NCBI GenBank assembly: GCA_963675995.2
Contig: CAXXIY010000002.1
Span: 558,001 to 622,000, forward strand
Direction of reading: 5' to 3'
Source of the DNA: JAAFHB01 sp963675995
GTDB taxonomy: Bacteria > Bacteroidota > Bacteroidia > Bacteroidales > Prolixibacteraceae
DNA: 64,000 nucleotides
Shown here: positions 16,666 through 27,199 of the stretch, one piece after another
Position numbering within the stretch: position 1 is the stretch's first letter
Layout of the letters: every line of letters begins with the position of its first letter
Position numbers and translations under genes: made by a program
Notes under the pieces: generated by a model
The model's database searches: none
What the model saw: the letters and a program-made list of their open reading frames with translations, nothing else
What the model was told of the DNA's origin: nothing

Positions 16666-17934
16666 ATGAAGATAATTCTCCCCTCTCTTTTGCTGATGAT
16701 AATATCGTTTTCTGTTGTTGCTCAACAGGACCCGGGTAATTATGACGAAGCAAAAATTCCACCATATACATTACCTGATCCTTTGATTTACAATAATGGA
16801 TCTAAGGTCATCAAGCCAAAGGATTGGGAAAAACGGAGAAAGGAAATTTATCAATTATTCAGTGTAGAGGTCTACGGGGTGATCCCTTCGTGGCATGGCG
16901 AGATAAAGAAGACAACTGTTTCCCGAAAAGAAAAAGCATTGGATGGACTTGCCACACGCGAGGAGGTGATGTTGCACATCAAAAACGGAGACAAACAATT
17001 GGATGTATTGCTTCTTATTTATTTACCTTACTCATCCAAAAAGGTTCCCGTATTTTTGGGATATAATTTCTATGGAAATCAGACGATCACCAATGAACCC
17101 GATATCACCCTCACCCCGGGATGGGTACGGAATAATAATGCATATAAAATTACGGAACACAAGGCAACAGAAGCTTCACGCGGGTTGTTTGTCTCCATGT
17201 GGCCTGTAAGAGAGATTATATCAAGAGGTTATGGTGTTGTGACCTTAAATTACGGCGATGTCGATCCTGATGACAGGGATGACTTTAAAAACGGTGTCCA
17301 CTGTCTATACAATGAAAAACGCGATAGCACCTCCTGGGGTAAAATATCCTCCTGGGCGTGGGGATTATCGCGCGTAATGGACTATCTGGAAACCCATTCC
17401 AAAATAGATGCAGGGAAGGTTGCCATCCTGGGCCATTCCAGACTGGGAAAAACAGCCCTTTGGGCAGGTGCATCAGACCAACGATTTGCCCTCGTGATTT
17501 CGAATAATTCGGGTCGCATGGGCGCTGCGCTTACCAAACGGATTTTTGGTGAACCGCTCGATTTTATGCACAAAGCAATACCATTTTGGTTTTGTGACAA
17601 TTTTTCCAAATATACGGGGAAGGAGAGCCTTTTGTCGGTTGATCAGCACGAATTGTTGGCATTGATTGCCCCACGACCGGTTTACGTAGCCAGTGCAGCT
17701 GAAGATTTATGGGCTGACCCAAAAGGGGAATTTCTTTCGTGTGTTAACGCTTCAACTGTGTACCAATTTCTAGGAAAAGAAGGATTTCCGGCATCAGCGA
17801 TGCCGCCGGTCAATCATCCCGTTATGGGTACCATCGGATATCATATCCGTACTGGGAAACATGATGTTACTCCCTATGACTGGCAATGTTATATGGATTT
17901 TGCTGATTTTCATTACAAAAGAAAAAGTAAGTGA
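16666..17934 (+). CDS. CE15-like glucuronoyl (methyl) esterase, exported
   Basis: A 422-residue alpha/beta-hydrolase. I chose the ATG at 16666 because a signal peptide follows directly (IILPSLLLMIISFSVVAQ); a TTG at 16591 would add 25 residues before it. CE15 features are the nucleophile elbow GHSRLGKTALWAGASD (Ser258), the acid region SAAEDLWADPKGEF (about 345) and the histidine segment RTGKHDVTPYDW near residue 400. CE15 enzymes split esters of glucuronic acid, for example lignin-glucuronoxylan bonds or methyl-glucuronates; bacterial members act on uronic acids in several polymers. It fits with the uronate-type MFS carriers at both ends of the locus. Length is typical for bacterial CE15. 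Confidence 0.85.
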   Translation: MKIILPSLLLMIISFSVVAQQDPGNYDEAKIPPYTLPDPLIYNNGSKVIKPKDWEKRRKEIYQLFSVEVYGVIPSWHGEIKKTTVSRKEKALDGLATREEVMLHIKNGDKQLDVLLLIYLPYSSKKVPVFLGYNFYGNQTITNEPDITLTPGWVRNNNAYKITEHKATEASRGLFVSMWPVREIISRGYGVVTLNYGDVDPDDRDDFKNGVHCLYNEKRDSTSWGKISSWAWGLSRVMDYLETHSKIDAGKVAILGHSRLGKTALWAGASDQRFALVISNNSGRMGAALTKRIFGEPLDFMHKAIPFWFCDNFSKYTGKESLLSVDQHELLALIAPRPVYVASAAEDLWADPKGEFLSCVNASTVYQFLGKEGFPASAMPPVNHPVMGTIGYHIRTGKHDVTPYDWQCYMDFADFHYKRKSK

Positions 17935-17949
17935 TAATAATTATTTGAA

Positions 17950-19905
17950 ATGATCGGTAAAAACAAAAATAGAGTTAAGGTTGGGGTATTAATTTTCTTT
18001 TTAATCTTGATCACTTTTATTGGACAGGGATGGGCAATCGGGCAGGTTGATAAGAATTTGTCCAAAGCTCAAACGATTTTTTATGCTTCTCCTCTAGGAC
18101 GAGGTGATATTTGTTCAAAAGAACACCCCGGATCTTTGACAAGCGTACGGGATAAGGTTCGAAAGATTACTCCTTCCATGAATTGTGATATCCAAATTAA
18201 CCTTAAGGGAGGAACCTATCTTATTAATTCGGCTTTTCAACTCGGGCCAGAAGACAGCGGTAAAAATGGTTACTCAGTTGTCTGGCAAGCCTGTCCCGGT
18301 GAGGTTCCCGAATTGAGCGGTGGCAAAGTAATTAAAGGCTGGTCTTTATTCGATAAAGGAAAGAACATCTGGAAAACCAATGTTGGGAGCTCGCTTCACT
18401 TTCGGCAACTTTATGTGAACGGCGTAAGGGCGGTCAGAGCCAGAATTCCCAATATGGAATGTAATCTGGATAAGGGCCCGTATGCCAGGATCTACTCCTG
18501 GAATAATATTCATCCGGTCATATCCGCATCATTAGTAACCAACTTGAAAAATAGCCGGAAGGTTGAGTTTTGTGTGAACCATTACTGGCAGCATTTCAGA
18601 TACAGGATTGATTCCATCTTCATTAAGGGCGATAGTGCAAAATTGTCCTTCAGACTGCCCGAAGCAGGAATCGAACACTCCTGTATTGACAATAACGCCC
18701 CGTTTTTTATTGAAAATGCCTATGAATTGCTTGATAAAGAGGGGGAATGGTTTCTTAATTCTGAAAATGGCAACCTTTTTTATATACCGGTGAAAGGAGA
18801 AAATATGTCAAAAGTGCAGATCATTGCTCCTGCCCTGGAAACAGTGATGCGAATTGATGGGTCATCTTCAGAAAAAGTACACCATATTCAATTCCGCGGC
18901 ATCACCTTTGAACATAGCTCGTGGACAACACCTGATGAAAGGGGATATACCGCTGCTCAGGCTGCAATTGGTATGGATATCCCCGGGATGGTGGAGGTCT
19001 CCAATGCAAATCATATCCTTTTTGAAAGAAATATTTTTAAACATGCAGGCGGATTTGGTCTTGTCTTCTCCTCCTATTCAGATCATAATTGCATAACAGG
19101 CAATGTAATTACAGATATTTCAGCAAATGGAATTGTCATGGATCCAATGTTTAGTAAAACAAAATATGAAAACGTGAGAGATTCTGTTTATTCCTGGATG
19201 GTTTCAGAAAATGGGATGAAAACATTCAAAGCCTCGAGCTCGTATGACGTCATTAAAAATAATCTGGTAGAATATTGCGGGAGGGATTATAACGATGCCG
19301 TTGGAATATATGCCTCATTTCCTGATCATTTGCTCATCGAGCGCAATGAAATCAGAAACCTGACCTACTCGGGGATAAGTATCGGATGGTCCTGGCGGAA
19401 CGAAATAACTCCACATCGTGACGATGAAGTCAGCCACAATAAAATACACGATGTTTGCCTAACGAACTGTGACGGGGGGGCCATTTATATTCTTGGAAAG
19501 GTATCGGGTAACGGAACTCGGGTCCATCATAACTATACTTATAATGTAAACAGTCCAAACGGCTGGGCATCCTCATGGCCAATGGCCGGCCTCTATTGTG
19601 ACGGACCAGGCTCAACCAATGTACTTTTCGATTACAATGTGGTTAACAATTGCAGGGCCGCATTCCAGAATGGGACACATACCAATAATCCCAATCTTGA
19701 GTTCAACAATAATTATTGGCAATGCCTCAAGCAATGGTCCGGGAATGGTGCAGGCGATGAGGCTAATACAAAGGCCAAAGAAAGCGGGAATATTCATGTT
19801 ACTGAAAATAATTGGCCGGAGGAGGCCAGGACCATCATGACAAAGGCTGGTATTGAGGCTGAATACCAGGATATCGTTGGTTTTAAAGATAAAAACCATA
19901 ATTAA
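17950..19905 (+). CDS. Right-handed parallel beta-helix glycosidase-like protein (GH141/GH120-like) 1
   Basis: A 651-residue exported protein; signal peptide to about residue 31. The N-terminal part shows the pattern of GH141- and GH120-type helices: a cassette INLKGGTYLI, a DSG segment (GPEDSGKNG), a GGKVIKGW strand and the phrase RQLYVNGVRAVRARIPN. A beta-sandwich insert ends in GEWFLNSENGNLFYIPVKGE. The coil region (residues 300-600) has repeated Asn/Gly/Ile turns such as NHILFERNIFKHAG and YDVIKNNLVEYCG. GH141 contains alpha-L-fucosidase and xylanase activities. It sits between the CE15 and GH78 genes. Two paralogues lie at 25050 and 32145. Fold is well supported, substrate unknown. Confidence 0.75.
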   Translation: MIGKNKNRVKVGVLIFFLILITFIGQGWAIGQVDKNLSKAQTIFYASPLGRGDICSKEHPGSLTSVRDKVRKITPSMNCDIQINLKGGTYLINSAFQLGPEDSGKNGYSVVWQACPGEVPELSGGKVIKGWSLFDKGKNIWKTNVGSSLHFRQLYVNGVRAVRARIPNMECNLDKGPYARIYSWNNIHPVISASLVTNLKNSRKVEFCVNHYWQHFRYRIDSIFIKGDSAKLSFRLPEAGIEHSCIDNNAPFFIENAYELLDKEGEWFLNSENGNLFYIPVKGENMSKVQIIAPALETVMRIDGSSSEKVHHIQFRGITFEHSSWTTPDERGYTAAQAAIGMDIPGMVEVSNANHILFERNIFKHAGGFGLVFSSYSDHNCITGNVITDISANGIVMDPMFSKTKYENVRDSVYSWMVSENGMKTFKASSSYDVIKNNLVEYCGRDYNDAVGIYASFPDHLLIERNEIRNLTYSGISIGWSWRNEITPHRDDEVSHNKIHDVCLTNCDGGAIYILGKVSGNGTRVHHNYTYNVNSPNGWASSWPMAGLYCDGPGSTNVLFDYNVVNNCRAAFQNGTHTNNPNLEFNNNYWQCLKQWSGNGAGDEANTKAKESGNIHVTENNWPEEARTIMTKAGIEAEYQDIVGFKDKNHN

Positions 19906-19948
19906 AGTGTTAAAATCGGGACCTAATTGAATTTGTAAAATCAAAATT

Positions 19949-22381
19949 ATGAAGATGTTATTTATCATTATTTTAGGATTTTTTTTAAGTTTTAAGACAA
20001 ATGCCGAAGTTCCACCGGTTCAAGCCTATAAACAGCTTACTATGAAAAAAGCACTCCCGGTTTGGGTGGAGGGTCGTGAAAAGGAGATGAATCTGACCCT
20101 TGGTTTTAGGGCGACATTTCAGGTGGCTGAAAATCAGAATATTAAGCTAAGAATTACTGGATCAACAATTTACCGGGTTTACCTTAATGGCAAATTTCTG
20201 GGGTATGGACCAGCACGTGCAAGTCATGGTTATTATCGGGTCGATGAATATGATCCCGGAAAGCTGATTCAAAAAGGTGAAAATATTGTTGCCATCGAAG
20301 TTGCGGGCTACAACGTCAATACCTATTACACACTCGATCAACCCTCCTTTTTACAGGCAGAGGTCGAATTGGGAGATCAGATTGTGATGGCCACGGGAAC
20401 TGATTCAGGTATCGAAGCTTTCCAGATAAAAGAACGTCTGCAAAAAGTGGAGAGGTACAGTTTCCAAAGGCCATTCACCGAATATTACCGGTTGAAGAAC
20501 GATTTTGATCAATGGAAAGTCTCGTCAAAAATTCCTGTTGAATCGTTAAAACTGGTCACCTATCCAATAGTTAAGTTATTGGCCAGAAACCTTCTTCTTC
20601 CCGATTTTAATCTTGTTCGCCCGGTTTCGGTTAGTTCGCATGGGACGGTTCAATTTAATAAACCGGAAAAATATTATAAGGACAGATCGTTAACACTAAT
20701 CAGTGACAAATTTAAAGGGTATAAGGAAGAGGAACTGGAGGTTACACCATCTCAGACCATACAGGAAATTGTGAATAAAACGCAGGAGACCATCGCCAAA
20801 CCTTTCACTGTCAATGGTCAGATGGTGGTGAGTGACAATGGGTTTTCAATCCTCGATTTTGGTATCGACCGGACCGGATTTATAGGGGCAAAAGTATCCT
20901 GCACAGTACCAACCAAACTTATCTTTTATTTTGATGAATTACTCACCAATGGCGATGTAAGCACCAAAAAGCGGATGGCCGATGTAAATAACCAGGTCGT
21001 CTGTGAACTTGAACCGGGAGATTACAATTTTGAATCATTCGAACCCTATACTTTCAGGTATCTGAAGATGATCGTTATCAAAGGAGAATGCCTGATTAAA
21101 GACGTTTATCTCAGAGAATATGCCTATCCCGAAAATGCAAAAGCAACTTTTAATTGTAGCAATAACAAGCTGAACGAAATCTATAAAGCTGCCCGACAAT
21201 CATTCCGGCAAAATGCAGTCGATGTATTAACCGATTGTCCTTCAAGGGAAAGAGCTGGATGGCTATGCGACAGCTATTTCTCAGCGATAATGGAGAAGGA
21301 TTTTACCGGTCATTCGGCTGTAGCCCGAAACTTCTATGAAAATTATGCATTACCCGAAAGTTTTGCATTTCTCCCCGAAGGGATGATCCCAATGTGTTAT
21401 CCCGCCGATCATAACGATGGCGTGTTTATACCCAACTGGGCCATGTGGTTTGTTATCCAGGTAAATGATTATGCGCATCGTGGAGGTGACCCCATCTTGA
21501 TAGCACGGCTTAAACCACGAATTGAAGGTGTTCTGAATTACTTTTCCAAATTTGAGAATGAGGATGGACTGCTTGAAAACCTTAAAAGCTGGATTTTTGT
21601 CGAATGGTCAAAAGCCAATAGTTTTATTCGGGACGTGAATTATCCGACCAATATGTTGTACAGTGCGGTCCTTGCCAATGCCGCAGAGCTGTACCATAAC
21701 GATGAATGGCGGAAAAAGTCAGATCAAATCAGGCAAACGATTCGGAAACAATCCTATAATGGTACTTTCTTCGTTGATAATGCAGTCAGAAGAGAAGGCA
21801 GACTTGAGGCAACGACTAATACAACAGAGGTATGCCAGTATTATGCGTTTTTCTTTGATCTTGCTTCACCCGAAAGTCATCCCGAATTGTGGAAGAAATT
21901 AATCACCGATTTTGGACCAAAACGAAATGATGCGACTACCTGGCCAAAGGTATTCCGCGCCAACGCCTTTGTCGGGAATTACCTCCGTATGGATATTCTT
22001 TCACGGCATGGAATGAAAGCTCAGTTAATGAATGAGATTCAGGACTATTTCTATCCAATGACCCAAAAGACCGGAACATTATGGGAAAATATGGATTCCA
22101 ACGCCAGCTGCAATCACGGCTTTGCCTCCTATCTCGGGCATGTACTTTACCGCGATATTATGGGAATCAGCCAGATCGATTACCTTCAAAAAGTGATTAC
22201 AATACAATTTAGGGATATACCCCTGAATGAGTGTAACGGGAGTATGCCCATAGGTGATAGTTCACTCTTCCTGAAATGGAAACGATTTGGCAACAAGATC
22301 CGATATACAGTCAAAGAGCCGGCCGGGTTTAAATTGGAAATTGAGAATTTAAGTAAATCAGTGTTGGTGGGAACCAAATAA
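19949..22381 (+). CDS. GH78-family alpha-L-rhamnosidase (divergent) 1
   Basis: An 810-residue exported protein (signal to TNAEV). The N-terminal beta domain includes YRVYLNGKFLGYGPARASHG, the standard sugar-binding jelly-roll phrase of GH78. The (alpha/alpha)6 barrel carries DCPSRERAGWLCD (about residue 428), which matches the catalytic Asp-Glu-Asp spacing of GH78 (D-x4-E-x6-D). The remaining barrel has WAMWFVIQVNDYAHRGGD and SCNHGFASYLGHVLYRDI, where GH78 usually has the catalytic or substrate-binding C-terminal acidic and histidine residues. It would release alpha-L-rhamnose by inversion. It is one of four divergent GH78-like genes here; this one has the typical length but an unusual Cys (WLCD) in place of the usual Gly. 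Confidence 0.82.
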   Translation: MKMLFIIILGFFLSFKTNAEVPPVQAYKQLTMKKALPVWVEGREKEMNLTLGFRATFQVAENQNIKLRITGSTIYRVYLNGKFLGYGPARASHGYYRVDEYDPGKLIQKGENIVAIEVAGYNVNTYYTLDQPSFLQAEVELGDQIVMATGTDSGIEAFQIKERLQKVERYSFQRPFTEYYRLKNDFDQWKVSSKIPVESLKLVTYPIVKLLARNLLLPDFNLVRPVSVSSHGTVQFNKPEKYYKDRSLTLISDKFKGYKEEELEVTPSQTIQEIVNKTQETIAKPFTVNGQMVVSDNGFSILDFGIDRTGFIGAKVSCTVPTKLIFYFDELLTNGDVSTKKRMADVNNQVVCELEPGDYNFESFEPYTFRYLKMIVIKGECLIKDVYLREYAYPENAKATFNCSNNKLNEIYKAARQSFRQNAVDVLTDCPSRERAGWLCDSYFSAIMEKDFTGHSAVARNFYENYALPESFAFLPEGMIPMCYPADHNDGVFIPNWAMWFVIQVNDYAHRGGDPILIARLKPRIEGVLNYFSKFENEDGLLENLKSWIFVEWSKANSFIRDVNYPTNMLYSAVLANAAELYHNDEWRKKSDQIRQTIRKQSYNGTFFVDNAVRREGRLEATTNTTEVCQYYAFFFDLASPESHPELWKKLITDFGPKRNDATTWPKVFRANAFVGNYLRMDILSRHGMKAQLMNEIQDYFYPMTQKTGTLWENMDSNASCNHGFASYLGHVLYRDIMGISQIDYLQKVITIQFRDIPLNECNGSMPIGDSSLFLKWKRFGNKIRYTVKEPAGFKLEIENLSKSVLVGTK

Positions 22382-22416
22382 CAGGAGTTTAGCAGTAATC
22401 AAATTAAGTCTTTTTT

Positions 22417-25035
22417 ATGTTTAAATACATTAAGGAGTATTTGGGATTTATAGTAATCATCGTTGGATTATCCTCAAATCCTGTCAATGGTCAGAATTTA
22501 ACTGTTCAGTCAGCTGACACATTGGATAAAATGACATTACATGTGATTCCTCAATCACATATTGATCTCTCATGGTGGTGGCGGTATGACCCGGAGACCA
22601 TTCATACTGTGGTTAAACACACCCTTGAAACTGCTTTCGGAAATATGGAGAAATTCCCCGATTATACCTTCACCTATCTGCAGGTTCCGGCCATGGAACC
22701 ACTGGAACGGCTCTATCCGGATCTTTTTTATAAACTTCGTTATTATGTGCATAAGAAGAAAGCCATTGGATTAGGGGTACCAAACCCCGGGGCAAGCGGG
22801 TCTAATGGTCGGCTTGACATTGGTAGTGGTTTGTGGTGTGAGCCGGATGGTTCCCTTCCCTGCGGAGAGTCTTTAGTCCGGCAGTGTTTGTATGGGAAAC
22901 GATGGTATAAACATCAGTTTGGAATTGATGTAAAAACTGCCTGGTTCGCCGACGCCTGGACGCACCCCTGGACTTATCCGCAGATTTTAAAGAAAAGTGG
23001 AATCGATTCCTATATGTTTTATCGCGGCGAGGAGGATAAATCGATGTTTTGGTGGGAATCTGCCGACGGATCGAGGGTTTTTGCCTACAAACCTTTAATG
23101 GGAAAGGATGAAAGCTTAATATCCAAAGAATTGATTGATGAATATCTCCTGGATTTGAATAAGAAATATGGCATTCATGATGGTATTACTCTGATTGGAG
23201 TAGGTAATCATGGAGGAGGAGTCATTAAAGCAGATGTTGAGCGAATGCGACAGGTAATGCAGGAGCGAAATTCAGACACTCAGAACAGGAAGAAACAGAG
23301 TCAGCTCCTTTTTAGCACCCCTAAGCAGTTTACATCGGCCGTTTTGAACCATCCCGGCAATTTTCCGGTAAAAAGATATGAATTACAACCAACGATTCGG
23401 GGCGCCTATACCACAGTAGGTGAAATAAAAAAAGGGAACAGGTTTAGCGAGAATCTACTCATGTCGCTTGAACAATACGCATCCATCAATTCTGCAATGG
23501 GAATTGGCGCTTATCCTGACAAATCAATTCATAATGCCTGGAAAAAGCTGATGATCAATCAGTTTCATGATGCAATTTCAGGTACGGATGTCTTGCCTTC
23601 GATTGATGACGTACTGCTTCGGTTTCAGCAAATCAGAGACACCGCTTCAGTGTTGCTTAACGGGAAATTGGAATCAATCACCAAAAGTATAAATACCCTT
23701 GGAATAGGAACCCCGATTGTTGTATTTAATCCGCTATCCTGGAAACGGACAGATGTGGTTGAAACTTCCTTTGAATTACCTCTGGAAATCAATTTCTTTT
23801 CTATCGTTAATGGAAATGGTCAAAGTGTCCCGGTTCAACTGGTGGAGAAGCAGGAGGGAAAGGGAGTTCATAAATTCAGGGTTATTTTTCTGGCTGAAGA
23901 TATTCCGTCAATGGGGTATTCTACCTATCGCCTGAAGAGTGAGAAAAGCAAACCAGTCGGCAAAAATGAGATGAAGGGTTCAAAGTACAGGATTGAAAAT
24001 GAATTTTATGATTTGAAAATCGATTCGTTAACAGGTTGCCTTTCGGGTATAACCGACAAAAAAAATAACAGGGAAGTACTTGAAAATAAAGTGTGTGGTA
24101 ATTTAATTCAGATCATTGAGGATTTTGGTGATTCCGAAGGATTCCTATGTTCTCCTGAAGGTGAAAAGGAATTCAATTCCTGGAAAGGGAAAACTTCGGA
24201 TGTTCTTTATCATAGCGAGATAGAGTTAATCGAGAACGGCCCGGTGCGTACAACAATACAAATCAAAAGGAAGTTTCAATTGGCCAGGTTTATTCAAAGG
24301 ATTACTCTTTATGCTGGTATTCAGAGAGTTGATTTTGATCTGGATATTGATTGGAATGGAAAAAATAAAATGGTAAAGGTTGCTTTCCCGCTTAGTGTGA
24401 AAAATGACAGCGCAGTTTATGATATTCCCTATGGAACTATCCGGCGACCAAGCCTGGGAGAAGAGCAGGTTGGACAGAAATGGGCAGATCTTTCGGATAA
24501 AAATTATGGGGTAAGTCTCCTGAATGACAGCCGCTATGGGTATGATATCACAAAAAATACAATTCGGCTGAGTGTTTTACGAAGTCCGGACCATCCTGTT
24601 GAAAGCCTGGATGATAAAGGTATCCATCGGGTTAAATATGCCCTTTACCCGCACAAAGGGGGATGGCGCGATGCACAGTCAATGAATAAAGGCTATGAAT
24701 TTAATAACCCTTTAATTGCAGTTGTCGGAAACATTCATAAAGGGATATTACCTTCAAAACATTCATTTATTGAAATATCACCTGAAAATCTGATCGTCAC
24801 GGTTCTAAAAAAGGCGGAAGATTCTGACGATCTGATGTTCCGTTTCTATGAGACTGCAGGTGAGGAGTGTACTGCAAAAGTAAAATTGTCGGAATATATG
24901 GGAATCGATGGTATTCACAAAACAGACCTCCTAGAGAATGAACTTGAAGATATCCCTCAAAATAAGGAAGGATTTAATGTGAATGTTGGAAAATATTCAA
25001 TTGAAAGTTTTAAACTGATAAAAGACTTGCACTAA
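22417..25035 (+). CDS. GH38 alpha-mannosidase, canonical form, exported
   Basis: An 872-residue protein with a signal peptide to about NPVNGQ. Classic GH38 motifs are present: HVIPQSHIDLSWWWRYD (zinc ligands His48 and Asp50), AWFADAWTHPWTYPQIL (nucleophile Asp179), and INQFHDAISGTDVLPS near residue 380 (third/fourth zinc ligands). The C-terminal two thirds show the beta-sandwich pattern, beginning with VVFNPLSWKRTD. It is a zinc-dependent retaining exo-alpha-mannosidase acting in the periplasm or at the surface. It differs strongly from the GH38-like protein at 6915, so the two probably have different linkages or substrates. It follows a GH78 gene with a 35-bp gap and precedes a beta-helix gene by 14 bp. 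Confidence 0.93.
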   Translation: MFKYIKEYLGFIVIIVGLSSNPVNGQNLTVQSADTLDKMTLHVIPQSHIDLSWWWRYDPETIHTVVKHTLETAFGNMEKFPDYTFTYLQVPAMEPLERLYPDLFYKLRYYVHKKKAIGLGVPNPGASGSNGRLDIGSGLWCEPDGSLPCGESLVRQCLYGKRWYKHQFGIDVKTAWFADAWTHPWTYPQILKKSGIDSYMFYRGEEDKSMFWWESADGSRVFAYKPLMGKDESLISKELIDEYLLDLNKKYGIHDGITLIGVGNHGGGVIKADVERMRQVMQERNSDTQNRKKQSQLLFSTPKQFTSAVLNHPGNFPVKRYELQPTIRGAYTTVGEIKKGNRFSENLLMSLEQYASINSAMGIGAYPDKSIHNAWKKLMINQFHDAISGTDVLPSIDDVLLRFQQIRDTASVLLNGKLESITKSINTLGIGTPIVVFNPLSWKRTDVVETSFELPLEINFFSIVNGNGQSVPVQLVEKQEGKGVHKFRVIFLAEDIPSMGYSTYRLKSEKSKPVGKNEMKGSKYRIENEFYDLKIDSLTGCLSGITDKKNNREVLENKVCGNLIQIIEDFGDSEGFLCSPEGEKEFNSWKGKTSDVLYHSEIELIENGPVRTTIQIKRKFQLARFIQRITLYAGIQRVDFDLDIDWNGKNKMVKVAFPLSVKNDSAVYDIPYGTIRRPSLGEEQVGQKWADLSDKNYGVSLLNDSRYGYDITKNTIRLSVLRSPDHPVESLDDKGIHRVKYALYPHKGGWRDAQSMNKGYEFNNPLIAVVGNIHKGILPSKHSFIEISPENLIVTVLKKAEDSDDLMFRFYETAGEECTAKVKLSEYMGIDGIHKTDLLENELEDIPQNKEGFNVNVGKYSIESFKLIKDLH

Positions 25036-25049
25036 ATTAATAAATCTAC

Positions 25050-27194
25050 ATGAATACTATGAACTCGAATCGAAAAGTAATCCTTGTTATTACGCTCTTG
25101 TTAGCTATCCTTCTGTTCTTTTCAGAAAAAAATACAGAGGCGGCCAACCTAAAAATCTATGTTTCAACAAACGGAATGGATAGTAATCCAGGCACAAAAG
25201 AGAGGCCAGTTGCCAGTTTGAGTGGAGCAATTGTCAAATTGAGGAATCTGAGGAATGCAAGCGGCATAAATGGCCCGGTTGAGGTGATTATTGGTGAAGG
25301 GGTATATTTGGTTTCGGAACCACTATTGCTAAAACCTGAAGATTCGGGAACAACTGAGACTCCGGTTATTTTCAAGGCCGAAGAAGGGGCACATCCAAAA
25401 TTCTGCGGAGGGAAGAAGATCGGAGGGTTCGAAAAGATCTCAGAAAATCTTTGGCGGGCAAAAGTTCCTGAGGTTGCCGATTATGGCTGGTATTTCGAGC
25501 AGTTGTATGTCAATGGGAAAAGGGCTGTCAGGGCAAAGTCCCCCAATACGGGATTTTACCATCTGAAAAATACGTCGGATACCATTTTAGTAAACGGAGG
25601 TACAAAAACTCCTGAACTGGCCATACAGCAGTTTACCCTTTACCCTGACGGAGCCGGACAGGTTGCTCAATTTTCGAAAGAGGATTTCGAAAACACTGTG
25701 ATTACATTTTATCACAATTGGGATAATACACGAAACCGGATCTATTCATTTGATCCGAAAACTTCGATCGCTTTTGTTGTTGGCTCCGCTGCAAAATCTT
25801 ATAATAAAATAAACACCAAGTCACGTTATACGCTCGAAAACTTCAAGGCAGCGCTTGATACCTGCGGAGAGTGGTTTCTCGACAGATCGGGCTATCTCTA
25901 TTATATGCCGCTTCCGGGAGAAACTATCGGACAGGTGGAAGTAACAGCTCCCGTGACTGATCGTTTTATAACGATTAGTGGCAATGAAGCGACAGGCAAA
26001 AAGGTGGAGAATATCCGGTTCGAGAACCTTTCATTTCAATTCACCGGATACAAAATGCCCTTTTTGGGTAATTCACAAGCCCAGGCAGCGTTCCCGATTG
26101 AAGCAGTGGTTATGGCCGATTTCGCCCGGAAAATTCAGTTTGTGAATTGCGAATTTGCCCATACAGGTACCAATGCCCTTTGGTTTCGTAAAGCTTGTAA
26201 TGATTGCAGCGTTGAGCATTGTTACATCCATGACCTTGGTGCCGGAGGTGTAAAAATCGGGGATCTCTCCATTCCTGAAAATTTGGATCACCTTACGAGA
26301 AATATCATAGTTGACAATAACATTATCCGTTCAGGGGGCTACGTTTTACCATGTGCTGTTGGGGTGATTTTGTTCAATGCAAGCGACAGCCGGATTACGC
26401 ATAACGAAATTGCCGATTTCCGCTATTCGGGCGTTTCAGTAGGATGGGTATGGGGTTATGCCTTCAGCCCTTCGAAAAGAAATACAGTAGCGTTTAATCA
26501 TATTCATCATCTTGGCTGGGGAGAACTATGCGATATGGGCGGAGTCTATTGCCTCGGAGGTTCTGAAGGTACAACCATCAATAACAATGTAATTCACCAC
26601 GTTTATTCATTCGACTATGGCGGTTGGGGATTATATACTGATGAGGGTTCTACAGGAATTATTCTTGAAAATAACCTGGTCTACAATTGTAAAATTGCAG
26701 GTTTTCACCAGCATTATGGAAAAGAGAACATCATCAGAAACAATATTTTCGCCAATAATGTGAAATCAACACTTCAGGCCTCAAGGCTGGAGGATCATTT
26801 GTCATTTACCTTTACCAACAATATTATTTTGTTCAGCTCTGGGAGTCTGCTAAGCAGCATGTGGGAAAAGATAAAGATGGTCAGCGATCATAATTCCTAT
26901 TGGGATACCCGTACAAAGGATGTTCACTTTGCTAAACTGTCGTTTACCGAATGGCAGAAATCAGGGAAAGATCTCCATTCCGTGATTGCCGATCCCGGTT
27001 TTGTGAATCCTGCTCAGTTTGATTACCATATCAGAAATAGTTCACTTATCCGTAAGATAGGATTCAAACCCTTCGATTATTCACTGGCAGGCGTTTATGG
27101 AACAGATGAATGGAAAAAAACAGCCTCTTTTGATGATGCAATAGCTAAAGAATTTGATCGTTCTGTTGTCAGGAATGAATATCGGGAAAAATAA
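25050..27194 (+). CDS. Right-handed parallel beta-helix glycosidase-like protein 2
   Basis: A 714-residue exported protein (hydrophobic signal to about residue 31; a second ATG nine bases in, at 25059, is equally plausible). It has the same module order as the gene at 17950: IYVSTNGMDSNPGTKERP start, EVIIGEGVYLVSEPL, KPEDSGTTETPVIFKAE, a GGKKIGGF strand, EQLYVNGKRAVRAKSPN, the insert ending GEWFLDRSGYLYYMPLPGE, then about ten coils with NNIIRSGG- and NNVIHHVYS-type turns. Acidic/aromatic residues cluster in HIHHLGWGELCDMGGVY (about residue 485-500), a candidate active-site face. GH141/GH120 relatives include fucosidase, xylanase and xylosidase activities. Assigned by fold and N-terminal signature; activity open. 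Confidence 0.76.
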   Translation: MNTMNSNRKVILVITLLLAILLFFSEKNTEAANLKIYVSTNGMDSNPGTKERPVASLSGAIVKLRNLRNASGINGPVEVIIGEGVYLVSEPLLLKPEDSGTTETPVIFKAEEGAHPKFCGGKKIGGFEKISENLWRAKVPEVADYGWYFEQLYVNGKRAVRAKSPNTGFYHLKNTSDTILVNGGTKTPELAIQQFTLYPDGAGQVAQFSKEDFENTVITFYHNWDNTRNRIYSFDPKTSIAFVVGSAAKSYNKINTKSRYTLENFKAALDTCGEWFLDRSGYLYYMPLPGETIGQVEVTAPVTDRFITISGNEATGKKVENIRFENLSFQFTGYKMPFLGNSQAQAAFPIEAVVMADFARKIQFVNCEFAHTGTNALWFRKACNDCSVEHCYIHDLGAGGVKIGDLSIPENLDHLTRNIIVDNNIIRSGGYVLPCAVGVILFNASDSRITHNEIADFRYSGVSVGWVWGYAFSPSKRNTVAFNHIHHLGWGELCDMGGVYCLGGSEGTTINNNVIHHVYSFDYGGWGLYTDEGSTGIILENNLVYNCKIAGFHQHYGKENIIRNNIFANNVKSTLQASRLEDHLSFTFTNNIILFSSGSLLSSMWEKIKMVSDHNSYWDTRTKDVHFAKLSFTEWQKSGKDLHSVIADPGFVNPAQFDYHIRNSSLIRKIGFKPFDYSLAGVYGTDEWKKTASFDDAIAKEFDRSVVRNEYREK

Positions 27195-27199
27195 TCAAA